From Zygnema cylindricum (lineage: Eukaryota > Streptophyta > Zygnematophyceae > Zygnematales > Zygnemataceae), in NCBI GenBank assembly GCA_037447655.1, contig JBBHKE010001627.1, positions 1-64,000 of the forward strand: a stretch of 64,000 bases of DNA, read 5' to 3'. The translations under genes were made by a program, and so were the position numbers. The notes beneath the pieces are model-generated. The model was not told the origin of the DNA. It ran no database searches and worked only from the letters and a program-made list of their open reading frames with translations. Of this stretch, positions 48,053-59,473 are shown one piece after another. How positions within the stretch are numbered: the first letter of the stretch is position 1; each line of letters begins with the position of its first letter.

Positions 48053-50870
48053 CGGAGACGCCAATCTTGGAGTTGGCAAGTACGGCTGCAGTATCTGGAA
48101 GAGGGAGAGAGAGAGAGGGAGAGGAGAGGGATGAGTGACGTGAATCAGGACAATGTCAGGAGGACAATGGAGAGGGAAAGGGAAAGGGAGAGGGAGAGGA
48201 GAGAGAGATAAGTGACATATGACAGAACGTTGTCAGGACGCGAAGGGAGAGGGAAAGGGAGAGGAAGGTAAGAGTCAGGAAGATGACAGGAGAGAGGAAG
48301 AGTGAGAGGGAGAGATGGTCAACGGAAAGCAGAACAATCTGAGGGAAGTGACAGAGTGACTGAGAAATAAAGAAAGGAAAAAGTGGTGAACAAGAAAAAT
48401 GAAGTGCAGCGAGAACGGGAGAGATCGAGACAGTAAGAGAAAGACTCAGAGAGATCGAGAGAGACAGATCGAAACAGAGAGAAAGTGGGAGAGAGAGAAA
48501 AAGAGGGAGAGAGAAAAAGAGGGAGGTTGTAAATAAGAATCAGTACCTTGCAGACCAACAAGAAGAGCATCGCCAAAACTCCATTTTACGTGTTTCCGGT
48601 CTCCCGCACGTCTCTCTCCCGCAAAACTCCAAACCCACCTCCAGTTTCCCATATGGTCCCCCTTCACTTTTAGGGTTTTTACTCCTTCCGAACCACTCCA
48701 ACAAAAAAGCATTCGCGGGATGAGGAGGTCGTTTTGTGACCGACGTCTGTAAACGCTCCAAAATATTCTTTACCCCTTTTTTCGACAAATCGGGTACCAT
48801 TCCCGCAGCCAGCATTTGTACCACTTTCCCTCTCTCTGCTTCCTCGTCTTCGTCCGTTTCTTTATCACTCGTCTCTCCTTCGTCGCTCCTTTGCTCTCTC
48901 TTACTTTCTTTCTCCTTCTCTCTTTCTTTCTTTTCCTCTCCTACTCTCTCTCCCCTCTCAGCCACAGAAGCCGGTGACCCATTTCCCTTTTCCCCACTTT
49001 TCCCAGAAACCCCATTTCCTGAACTCCCATTTTCTGACACATCTGACCTCTCCCTCTCCCTCTCCCCCTCTCTTTCTCTCACTCTCTCCCCTTCTTTGGC
49101 CTCCATCGCGGCCATCGCTTCCCTCGCGGCTTTCGATCGCGGAATCCTCCGAAAAGGTGTGACCGATGTCACACTAGAGGACAAAGGAGAAGAAGACAAG
49201 GACGACGAAGACGACGAGGACGACGCCATAGCGACTTCCCGGAAGCTTCCTCCTCCTCCACTCGCAGCCATATTCACATGAATGGCCTGGGCCGCGACGG
49301 AACGGGGAGCGGAAAACGTAACGAGGTCGTCGGAAACTGAGCATGGAACGGATTTTTCAACGGATTTTGGAACGGAACTCGGAACAGAGGCGTGTTTTTT
49401 TCCGTGAAAATGTGACAGCTGGCAACTAGTGTGGTCCGAAATTTCCTCCTCCGATCTCCACTCCATTTCCGTACATTCCACTCCATGCTTTCCTCCTTCG
49501 AACCTTCCACACTTCTCTCCTTCTACCTCTCCCTCCCTCTCTCCTCCTCCTCCTATCCCTCCAGTTACCGCCTCATTCCTTCCTCTCCTCTCCCTCTCGA
49601 TCTCCACTACTTCTCCTCCTCCTCCTTCCCCTTCTGTCCTCTCTCTCCCTCCGCTCCCCGCCTCTCGTCTCCTCAACGACCCACTTTCCCTCTCTCCTCC
49701 CACTCCCTCTTCCTTCCCTCTCCTCCTCAGTAGCGCCTCCACCGCCCCCTTAGATATCCCTCTCTCTCTCTCCCTCTTCCCCCTCTGCAGCAGAGCCTGT
49801 AGCGCCGCCTGCTGTCTCTCTCCACTCATCGGCATCCTATTCCCAAATATCTCATCCCTGTACTCCCCCGTCCAACTCCCCCTCCTTCCCCTCCCTCTCT
49901 CAGTCCTCCTCTTCCCATCACACCCACCTTCCTTCCTTCCTCTCCCTACCACTCTCCCTTCTCTTTTCTCCCCCCCCCTCTCCCTCTCCCTCTCCTTCTC
50001 CCCTCCCACCTCCCCCACATGCGCCATCAACAGCCACCTCCACCCCTCCCCCGCCTCCCTCCTCGCCCCATATCCGTCCAAAAGACAATGGGCGGCTTCC
50101 CTCCACCCCTCCCAGCTCCCCACACTCGCCGCCCTGCAGCACAGAGCCAGGCCCTCCCTCGCTCTCTTCCCTTCCCTCCCCACCCCACTCCCATTGAAAG
50201 AGAGGATAGCGAGGGAGAGGAGGGCCTGGGAGTGGCCCCCCCGGGCGGCGGAGGAGAGCAGGGATAGAGAGAGAGGGCGGTCGGGGGGGGAGGTATAGAA
50301 GAGGATAAAGCCGAGGAGGAAGGAGGCCTCGAGGGAGAGAGAGGAGGATTTGAGGAGGAAGGAGCGGCCGCCGGAGAGGAAGTGGTGGGGGAGGAGGGAG
50401 AGGGCGGAGAGGGAGAGGAGGGAGAGAGTGGAGGGGTGGGAGGAGAGGAGGTGGAATTGGCGGTTGACGAGGGAGAGGGAGGGAAGGTCGGAGAGAGAGG
50501 TGGCGGAGGAGGAGAGGGGAGGGGGGAGGGAGAGGATGAGGGAGGATGGAGAGGTGGAGGAGGAGGATGGGGGGGAGGAGAAGATGGGGTGGAGGAGGGG
50601 GTAGGGGAGGAATTGGGTGGTGGAGGGGGAAGGAGGAATGGAGGAAGGGAGTGGAGGAGGGGAAGGGAAGGAGATGGACGGGGGGAGGGTAGATGAGGAA
50701 GGGGGGAGTGGAGGAATGGATGGATAGAGTGGAATGGACCAAGGACCACGGAGGGGAAAGCGGGAAGGACGGGCAGATAAAAGACAAAATAAGGAAAGGT
50801 CGGGACGGCAGCGAATGCTGCGCTCCCATTGGCCGTAAAAAATCATGCATGCGACGAGAAACAGTCGCAT
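47992..50870 (-). CDS. F-box / Sel1-repeat / MYND zinc-finger protein
   Basis: Two coding exons, 48547-50870 and 47992-48094 (TCTGCAAG|GTACTG donor, CTTCCAG|ATACTGC acceptor), give about 808 aa. An F-box-like segment lies near residues 85-135 (L-L-H-P-I-F and D-L-P-S-L-S-L-V-N-R-Q-F), interrupted by a Ser/Pro run. Sel1-type repeats follow at about 200-260 (A-L-L-S-L-A-I-L-S-F-N-G-S-G; A-A-H-C-L-L-D-G-Y-G-A). Then comes a very long Arg/Glu/Gly and Ser low-complexity stretch, then H-P-A-N-A-F-L-L-E-W-F and C-G-R-E-T-C-G-R-P-E-T-R. The MYND cysteines are completed across the intron by Y-C-S-R-T-C-Q and W-x2-R-H-S-V-E-C. This order matches the Arabidopsis F-box/MYND proteins At1g67340 and At5g50450, probable SCF adaptors. 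The start is uncertain: ATG 50870 is preferred, 50846 is possible, and the frame stays open to 51482. The C-terminus after the last MYND Cys is short and may be altered. Confidence 0.85.
48095..48546 (-). repeat. Purine-rich intron of the MYND gene
   Basis: GAGAGGGA and AGAGAGA repeats over almost the whole intron on the plus strand, so the transcript has a very long pyrimidine tract before its acceptor. Confidence 0.8.
49500..50720. repeat. Strand-switching pyrimidine then purine tract inside the MYND coding exon
   Basis: The plus strand is CT-rich at 49500-50200 and GA-rich at 50240-50720. Several frames on both strands remain open because of the bias; only the minus-strand frame with F-box and Sel1 matches is taken as real. 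Confidence 0.8.
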
Positions 50871-52174
50871 AGCGTCGCTTTTAAGTCGCACGGCGAAAAT
50901 TTCGGCCTCGAAAATGTCGTTTGGAAGCGGAAATTGCGTCGCTGAAAGATTCGTATTGGATCGTGTTTTGTCGTTTAGTGATTCGTACATAATCGTACAT
51001 AGTCGTACAGAGTCGTACAGAGTCGTGTGGAGTCGCAGGTAAAGGAAATAAAAAAGCGTAACTAGGAGACTCCACGTCGCAGCACGGGGGGCGGCAGTGA
51101 AGCGACGTGGAGACGATGGGCGCGGTCGACAAATGATTCGGATCGGACGGCTGTGAAACAATCTCACGAAACGACAATCTCCATCGGACGGTCCAAAAGC
51201 TAGCAGTGACGCGTAGAAGATTGCGCAATTAAAGCGGCGACACAGAAGTCGACTTCGGGGCAGTGAGCCGGATCCCGTAAACTGGGGAATTCCGATAGTC
51301 GCAGAAAAAGACAAAAGTGACGTTTGTACCGAGAGTGTACGGCTAAAGCGCGGACAGGTGGAACGGAAGGATTGCGAGTTTCGATTGACACGTGAAGAGT
51401 ACGGTCCGTACCTAATATGACAGCTGTTATGAAACAGGATTTGTCGGCGTACGGGAAAAAGGCGGTGTGGTGGAAAAGCCAAAAAAACAGAAAATGGATG
51501 TGAGCACGTGACGATGAGTCACGTCACGTTAACGCTCGTGTGAAGGTAGCACGGGAAGCGATCTGATTGGAGGAAAACTCGATCCGTACATGTAGAAAAT
51601 GTGGACCAGGAGGCTCGAGGGAGCTTTAGTGTACGGACGGTGAAAACTGACCGTAAAAAAGGAGCGAGAGCGAATCACCGACATCGAGCCGCGAGTAAAT
51701 CCGTGATACGGGGAAGCCGCGAGAAAATTCTAACCACGAAACCTATGCCACGTGGCAGAATCTGCCGTCAGTGAAATATTTTGCTTAAATTTCCGCGACC
51801 CAAGCCCGAGTGTGCGGTAGAACTTGTGGATAAGTCTATAGTTGTTGATACGACAAGATTACCGTATTTCTCTTCGAACGTGGAGGTGATGCGGTGGACT
51901 CTGACGTGGCGAAAAGCGTCGAGGAGTTTCGCGCATCGACAAGCACGAATACCAAAAAATTGCCACGTGCCGTGCAGTGAACGCGAGATCCGATGTGATG
52001 ACCTGGCAGCAATCGCGCGGCGGATCTCTCGAGAAACGTCTCCTAGTTTCTAAAGGACCGGTACCGGAGAGTGACGTAAGAAACCTTCTACATGATGACC
52101 TCAACTAAACGGAATGCAGTTGGGAAGAAGGGACAAGAGACAAACAATAATGTACTAGAGAAGGTACAGTACAG
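50871..52174 (-). other. Upstream region of the MYND gene
   Basis: Contains the likely promoter and 5' UTR and a short TCGTACATAG/TCGTACAGAG repeat at about 50980-51040. No other gene is supported; the open frame up to 51482 shows no domain. Confidence 0.45.
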
Positions 52175-52396
52175 TACACCGTGAATCTGCTATTAGCGTT
52201 AATGTTATTTCTGCCACTTAAAACGTCTTTTATCCGTACACACTTGTCCGATTGTGGATCTGACGGTTGCGATGGAAAGGTAAGATTCTCAGCTTCCGAT
52301 TGGCGGTCTCAAATTGAAAATCGGACAAGTGTGTACAGAGAAAATATGTTTTAAGTGACGAAAAAAATATTAACCCTAATAGCGATTCACGGTGTA
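52175..52396 (+). mobile_element. TAM MITE, well preserved
   Basis: TACACCGTGAATCTGCTATTAG start and TAATAGCGATTCACGGTGTA end. The arms hold AAAACGTCTTTTATCC and AAAATATGTTTTAAG. The core GGAAAGGTAAGATTCTCAGC is present. The flanking sequences GAGAAGGTACA (left, at distance) and GAGAAAGGTACA (right) are similar. Confidence 0.9.
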
Positions 52397-52645
52397 GAGA
52401 AAGGTACATTTACGCACGGTTATGTACTTTCATCATGCAGTACATTATATTGTACAATAATGTAATTTGGAGGTACGCCTGACGGTTTCCTGACGCTTTC
52501 TGGAAATTTTTGACCAGTAACAGTACGCATGTCAGAGGCTGCAGATAACGGCAGTCGTTTCTGTACATTTACTGTTTTGGACTGTACTACTAACTAAAGT
52601 TCGTACAAATGAAACCTTCGACGATTGCACGTTTCCATGTATTTA

Positions 52646-52872
52646 GGGTGCGTCTCAAGTAAGGGTTTTTTTCTGTCGTTTTCCTGTAAAACTTAGAGCC
52701 GTACCGCGTAAGTTTCAACCGTACAATAAAATAGAAAAAAAAAGTACATTTTGCGTCATCATCGAATTTAAAATGTACTACATGTTGTCGTCTTGTGTTT
52801 TTCGACCCACTTCGACGACAAAAAACGTCATCTTCAACCTTATCTTTAAAATACAGGGCCGATGTGTTCCCG
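52646..52872 (-). mobile_element. Truncated HLE fragment
   Basis: Starts GGGTGCGTCTCAAGTAAGG after TTA and matches the reverse complement of about 20225-20457, ending near CAGGGCCGATGTG. The other end is missing. Confidence 0.75.
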
Positions 52873-52981
52873 CGCGCAATAAGTACGAGTGAACAAAGTT
52901 TTAACGTTTTGTCGAAAAGGAAAACGACAAATACTGATCCATTGACAGCCTGCAAAGCACCTCCTATTTCGGGTGAGAGAC

Positions 52982-53184
52982 TACACCGCGAATCGTTATT
53001 AGCGTTATGAACTCTATATCGGCACCCCAAAATTTTGACATTAATACCTTAAATAGAATAAACTACACTATTTAACAACGTGGACCAAAATCTGCCACGT
53101 CTCCTGGCACTAAATTAGAATGAATGACGCTAATTTTTTCTTTACACTAATAATTTCTCAACGCTAATAACGATTCGCGGTGTA
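52982..53184 (+). mobile_element. TAM MITE, second subfamily
   Basis: TACACCGCGAATCGTTATTAG start and CTAATAACGATTCGCGGTGTA end. The interior (TCTGCCACGTCTCCTGGCAC, ATTAGAATGAATGACGC) differs from the main TAM interior and matches 59166-59373 in reverse orientation. Confidence 0.85.
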
Positions 53185-54250
53185 CCGAAACAAAGATCCG
53201 TACATAACCTATTGAAATAAGTACGGTCAGTCTTCTGTTTTCTCCCTTTTCGCGCCCAAAATTTCCACTTAAAAGTCCTAAACGTCCATAGAAATAGTCA
53301 AATGTACGATTTCGAGAAGTGCAGTGAAATCTGCAGTTAAGTACAGATTTTGTAAATTGGAAAAAACAATCACCGACCAAAATAATCTCCAATTTGCCTG
53401 CCCATCCTACCAATACACTCCTTCCCTGCTGACCGATCTGATCGATACGATTACGATACGCAAAGCAATATTTTCGCACCAAATGGATGAACCTCCATCA
53501 GGCGAAAAGTGAGGTTCATTACTGGAAAAAGTGTATTTTCGTACAATACCGTACTGCATTTTTTTTTTACAAAACATGATTACTGTAGATTCGTGAAGAT
53601 TCTACAAACTTTTGGGCGACAACGTCGACCGTCCGATTATGCGTTTTCGAAGCAAGCGGTCATCTTATCCCGTGTCTACCTAGTCTCTCCCCTTGTTTTC
53701 CGTGAGAAGACTAGGTACACAATGGACGTGTAAAAACTCTACACGTGGAAAGGTCACGTACGATCCACTATGGATGTGAGAATGTGACCTTACATGTGGC
53801 GCAGGCCACGCGTCCTCGGACAGGCTGTAATCGAAGCCACAGAAAACCACCAAAAAAAAGTAAAAAACCTTTGTTGAAGATTGTCACGTGACGCCGCCTC
53901 CACCATCCATTGACATCCGAGATTTGCCGCGCCTACTTTTTTATTATTTTCAACGACAAAATACGAACGACAAAACAACCATAGAAACGACAAAACGCGA
54001 ATGTACAAAGTGTACATTCACGTAATTTTAATTTGCGGCTGCTCGTAGAGGGTACGAGTTTTTGGTGCTTCTGGATTCTTTGACTGTGCTCGTAGTCTGA
54101 ACATGAATCTTCGTGGATCCATTCAAAATGAAGCACGTAGGCGAGAGATTCTTTGCTGACACGACATGATGGAGAAGTGAACAAAATAATACGGCCAGTA
54201 AACTTTTCCGTACGATTATTGTCGGCGCCTGATGGAGAAGAGGCCTAATA
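53185..54250. other. Intergenic, no gene recognised
   Basis: Short ORFs without motifs. Confidence 0.45.
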
Positions 54251-54258
54251 AGTTATTA

Positions 54259-55205
54259 GGGTACGTCCCCATGTATTAAAGTATCTACTTTTCCCTGTCT
54301 TTTTGCCCTAAAATTCAGGGAACTTTGACAAAAACTTTAGCCGTACGAGAAAATCATTTTTACCAAAGTAGAGTCAACGTCAATTCACACTTTGGATGTA
54401 CGGCATGTTTGTCGTCATGTGAACTCATTTTGGCGTTTTGCCCTTTTCTACCCCCAGGCAAGAGAATCCAACCCAAAAAAAAACTTCATCCAAAATCACC
54501 TCGAGGGGGTGATTTTAGTTCAAGTACCGCCCAAACAGCGAATGAAAAATGACCCACGCACGCGCCACAAGAGTGGGAAACTTTTAGGACGAGGGAGAGT
54601 CCTCGCTATTTTTCTCCGTGCCCGTCACGCGCATGTACGGAAAAAAATCTGCAGGGGTCTTGGACCTCCACTTTCATTCATGGGGTCCTTTGCAAAATTT
54701 TGCGTCGTCGTCGCCACTCCCCTCTCCCTCTCACACTATCCCTTTTATCTCACACTTTTTAGAATGAGACACGACAATATTGGTATAAAATGAAAGATAT
54801 TTTAAAAATATTATTTTTGACAATTTTTAGGTTTTTTTTATGGCAAGTCAAGCGAGAAACGCATAAAAAACGATATCGGAAAACCATGTCGGAAAGTTAT
54901 TGAATCAATGACATCGACGTTGTCACAAGTGAGCGTGACGTCATAATATCACCAAACCCTAAACATCTACGATTTCACAAAAATCTAGACGTCTACGATT
55001 GTCGCTGTTTTTGTTGGCGTCATTAATCGTCGGAAGTTTCGTTGTCGGTTTCAATCGTCACAAGTTGTACCCACGTCTACAACCGTCACATTTCAAAGTT
55101 CCGATTTTATTTTCGCACATAGGGACGCTCTTCAAAGTAGTACGGAGAATCTTCACTACAGTCCAAAATACTTTATCAAAGTACCGATTACATGGGGACG
55201 TACCC
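54259..55205 (+). mobile_element. Intact HLE element, 947 bp, perfect 17-bp inverted ends
   Basis: Left end GGGTACGTCCCCATGTA (54259-54275) is exactly the reverse complement of the right end (55189-55205). The flanks are TTATTA on both sides, consistent with a TTA target duplication or a 6-bp one. The interior holds the GACGTC/CTACAACCGTCAC region seen at 1320 and 8380. No transposase ORF. It is the best reference copy of the family in the window. Confidence 0.88.
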
Positions 55206-57290
55206 TTATTAATAACCTTGATTGACTATTTTAGTGCGTATAGGATGTGCGGATTAAACCGTAATTTTGATATACGATACCATGTTCGGTCTATTTTTTC
55301 AATTTGTACTTTGAACCATATATCTAATGGGCGGTTTAGCAATATGTGACAGGTTTGGTGCGTAAAAAAAACAGGTAAACAGTTTAATAGACACTTTATT
55401 ACACGAGTCAACAAAATGGCTTGGCCCTAACTTACTTGGCGTGCTTTCAATTCCTTTTCACCTGGTTTTTATGTTGTAATTGATTTTGCAATTTCATTAG
55501 GTACGAGCGGTTGATTTGAGATAATCAACTACATTTTACTTTTGAGCTAGAGTGATGAAAATAAATATCATGTGTCCTTTTGTAGGTTGCACCCATGCTG
55601 GCTATGTTGTTGAATCGGTTGTAGCACCTAAGGTGAACCAGCTCGCTCTTTTTTATATGCATAATGCACATATTTAAGTAAAATATGCATAAAACACATA
55701 TAGTATGGATTACAAAAAAAACGGGTAAAAATTTTGACTTAAAAATACAGTCATTAGATTCCCAATGGCATGCAACGCACAACATTTTTGCTAGTACCTT
55801 ACTGTATAAAAGTATATAGGTTCATATTGGTAAAATTGGGCAATACATATGGCAGTCACAATGGTTGTCAATAATTGAACAATAAACTACTAAACTTCAA
55901 AAGATACAACTATTAATTTGGTGTTAAACTCTTTTGCTTGTTGAGATACATTTGTTTAGCAAGTTATTGAGGTGACACTTAGCAGTGTATAGTTTGGTTG
56001 TTGACATTTAAACTGACTAATTAAATTTGTGATAGAAAACTTGTATTCACTATTTAATTCCAAACAAGTAAAAAAATAGATGTGGATTTGTTTGTTAAGT
56101 TGTGAGCTTCCATAAACATTTTGGTATAAGGGTTAGAAAACTTACCCACGTAGCCCAAGTGTGTCACCTGATTATAGGTAGATTTGAAGCTAATAGGGAA
56201 GACCATCATAATCCAACATTTACGGCCATAACTTATTAGCGTCAAAATGAGTAAGATTCGAGTTACAACACTCCAGGAAGTTATTGATGTTGAGAAAGGA
56301 CCTCCAACAACTCAAAGGTTCATTTGTGTGAAAGACTCCACATATGTGAATTATACTTGTATAACCAACGCGATCACGAAGATACATAATATCGTTTGAT
56401 GCATTTTCAATTGTCTATCAAACTTACCATAAAAAGACAACATCACTTTTTAACATGAGCATTAATTAAGTTGTTTTCGTTATCAATGGATTCGATTGTT
56501 AAAAATGAGTATCATATGCGCACCTACATGAGGCCATTCTTATCCCAAACGAACTTATTACTTATACAGGTTACCAACGAGTATATCACATTTTCAACCA
56601 AAAAAAATACCCAACGACTCGTTCTTCGCCCTACAGTCAACGTATTTTTTTGTTCGGAACTGCACGCGACCATACAAATTTGCACCATCGATTGAACATC
56701 CACAATGAGGTGTTTTTTGAATTTTCTTAACAAAGTGAGCCTTTCATCTCAAGATCCTTCAAAACACTCATATCTTTATCAGGTAAAAAACATACCTTTC
56801 GACCAAGTGTTGTGAGTCCCTTTGTCAAACTTTGCACCCAAAAAAGAGTTGTCGCCTGATAAGCAACGCCATAGAGGTAACCACGCCATTATCAGTTCCA
56901 GCTCCAATCACATCAACCGTCGAAGGCTTCGAATTTCGACTTCGTTTGTCAACATTATTTCGTAATCCCTCTTTCGCTGTAAAATATGAAATTCATATCT
57001 GTGCAAAATCAATGCCCACGTGGCAATTTTAACAATGGACTTACCTTTCTCCATGGTCGATTAAAATGTTGTTAATCGCTAATACACATACCCTCACAAA
57101 AAAAATGTTGAATTTATCGTTGATGCTACTCCGTATTAGAAAATATGGATGTAAATACAATACTTTAATCCGGAAAAAACACCCACAACATATGTTTTTT
57201 CGGCCATACTGTTTATATCATACAGTGATATCACATTGAAAGAATTTTATTTTACGAGGACAAAAAATGCTTCACTGTTTATATACAAAG
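55206..57290. other. AT-rich region with one candidate gene fragment
   Basis: Lower GC than its surroundings; no conserved gene recognised apart from the small minus-strand candidate at 56825-57054. Confidence 0.4.
56825..57054 (-). CDS. Candidate two-exon gene fragment, weakly tRNase Z-like
   Basis: Minus-strand ATG at 57054 with GAGAAAG|GTAAGT donor, a 68-bp intron, and TTTTACAG|CGAAAG acceptor at 56976. The frame is then open to TGA at 56825-56827, 53 codons in total. The segment S-T-V-D-V-I-G-A-G-T-D-N-G resembles the start of the beta-lactamase fold in long plant tRNase Z (V-Q-I-L-G-T-G-M-D-T), but no metal-binding histidine motif follows. It could be a gene fragment, a decayed copy or chance; the clean splice sites are the main support. 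Confidence 0.25.
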
Positions 57291-57329
57291 ATTAACTTGA
57301 GGGTGGGAAAAAACAAATGGTTGAGGAAA

Positions 57330-58265
57330 ACGGATAAAAAATAGAGAGGGAGCGGGGACAAAAAACAAAAAATATGATGTGAAGGAGTAAAAAATGATAA
57401 AAATAAAAGGGAAAGAGAGAAAAAGAGATGCAGAAAAAAAAGGGATTAAAGTAGGTGAAACAAAGATGAGAGGGAGGGGAGAGAGGGATAAAGGAAAATT
57501 TGAGAAACAACAAATATGGGAGGTAAAGGAGAGAGGAAAAGGGGAGAGAGGAAAGGGAAAGAGAAAAATACGACGTGAGAAGGGGGCAAGGGAGAGATGA
57601 GAGAAAAAAAAAAGGGAATGGGAGGAGGATGAGTGATAAGAGAAGGTGACGGAGTAGAGGGACACTCATGAGAAGGGGAAAGAGAAAAAGGTAGGGATAA
57701 AAACGGGGGGCGGTGTCGTGAGAGTATACCGAAAGGCGAAGAACAAGGAAGGAGGGAGAGGGAGAGAGTGAACAAATCTCTCTCTCTCTCTCTCTCTTTC
57801 CCCTTTCTCCTCCCTCTCCCTCCTTCCCTCTCTCCCCTTCCATCTCCCTATCACCCACTCATTGTTTTTTGCTAAACTTAAATCTTCAATTGAAAATTTA
57901 AATCCCAAAATTTGAGGGGTATGAGAATGGAGGAGGTAAGAGTGAGAGATAGAGGAATAAAAGGGACAGAGGGAAATAAAGGGAGGGGGGGAGGGAGGGA
58001 GGAAAGTGAGGGAAGGTGGAAAGGAGGGGGGGAGGAAAGAGGGAGGAGCGGAGGAAATATGATAAAAATTGGGGAGAGTTGGTTGCTCTCTTTCCTCTCC
58101 TTATCTCATCTCTTTCCCTCATTATTTGATACTTCTCTTTCTCTCTCTACCTTTCTCACTTTCCCTCCAACCTTTCCCCTTTTTATCTCTCCATCTCCCT
58201 CCGCCTCTCTTCCATCTCTCCCTTTCCTCCCTCTTTTTCTTTTCTTACCTCCCACTATAGCTTCC
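57330..58265. repeat. Alternating purine and pyrimidine blocks
   Basis: GA-rich 57335-57780, CT-rich 57775-57850, GA-rich 57925-58060, CT-rich 58080-58260 on the plus strand. The ORFs here are low-complexity and not taken as genes. Confidence 0.75.
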
Positions 58266-59165
58266 TCTCCCACCTTTAAAAATCGAGGGGATTTGAAAGT
58301 TAGGTGTGGGTGTACGGATTTTAGAGTTTATGATTTTGGTTTGCATCGAGATGATTTCTCGATGTTCATTAATTCCGGATCAAAACTCGTAACCCAAATC
58401 TCACGACATTGAGTGATGCACATCTCATCATGAAGATTAAATAGTTTGCGCATAATCATTGCAAGAGGTTATAGGAATGTACCAGTTGGCTGTTGCGGGG
58501 TGCAACGTAAATTACATGTTCAATATTTGCCCCTTCATCTTTTAGTTATTTTTTTATTCCATTTGCGACTAAACTCGAGTGTTGTGTTGCGCTACATCTT
58601 TCGTTTTTCTTTAGTCTCAAGCACGAAATTTTAGTTGGCGCGCGTAAATGTTAAGGTACATGAAAAACGACCCTTTTCGAATTTAAATTTTATCAGAATT
58701 GTGACGTAACGTTTCTCAAGCGTCCACACTCCACAGTCCCCCATGAATTGTGAATTTCAAACGAACCGTCCATATCCTCCCATTAGCCATATTTTATCTT
58801 GTGATCGGAACTTGAACCTGATTTGTTTTTTTCTCCCTGGAGAGGCAGCGTTCGACCTCTCGCGTTTAAAATATGGTATACCGTTCATTCTAAAAAGAAA
58901 ACAGATCGGACGGCCGATATTGCAGTACTCCTCGAAATGACCTAGGGAATACCATACGTTACAAAGTCGTACTTGTTCTAGCCGTGGGCCAAGCGAACGG
59001 TTCTGTTTGAAACCGGGATGAGATTTCCAAACGAATCTATGCCGTTGGATTTCGCCGAACCGAACGGCTCAAACGGCTTATCCGTCCAAATTCCTTAAGA
59101 GCCCTAAAAGTCTAAAAGAAAGAAAGAAAAAGAAAGTCTCGAAATGACGTACCATTTTTGTACAT
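58266..59165. other. Intergenic, no gene recognised
   Basis: Nothing supported beyond short ORFs. Confidence 0.45.
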
Positions 59166-59373
59166 TACACCTAGAATCGTTATTAGCGTATAGAAATTAT
59201 TATGTAAAGAAAAATTAGCGTCATTCATTCTAATTTAGTGCCAGGAGTCGTGGCAGATTATGGTCCACTTCCTTAAATAGTGTAATTTATTATATTTAAT
59301 GTATCAATGTCAAAATTTTGGGGTGTTTGTATAGCGTACATAAGGCTAATAAGTAATAACCATTCACGGTGTA
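59166..59373 (-). mobile_element. TAM MITE, second subfamily
   Basis: TACACCTAGAATCGTTATTAG start and AACCATTCACGGTGTA end. The interior GCGTCATTCATTCTAATTTAG matches 52982-53184 inverted. Confidence 0.8.
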
Positions 59374-59473
59374 CTGTACTGTAGTAGGCTGTCTTCTATG
59401 TACTTTGATGATCGTAACCTCGTATTTTATGATACCGTACAAGTGTACTGTATATCAGTACATCATTTCAAAC

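Noticed and set aside
50871-51482. N-terminal extension of the MYND frame to an ATG at 51482
   Set aside because: Open but without homology; later ATGs at 50870 or 50846 lie closer to the F-box. Kept only as a possibility.
57279-57858. Ser/Leu/Pro-rich ORFs up to 188 codons
   Set aside because: Low-complexity reading of purine/pyrimidine blocks without motifs.
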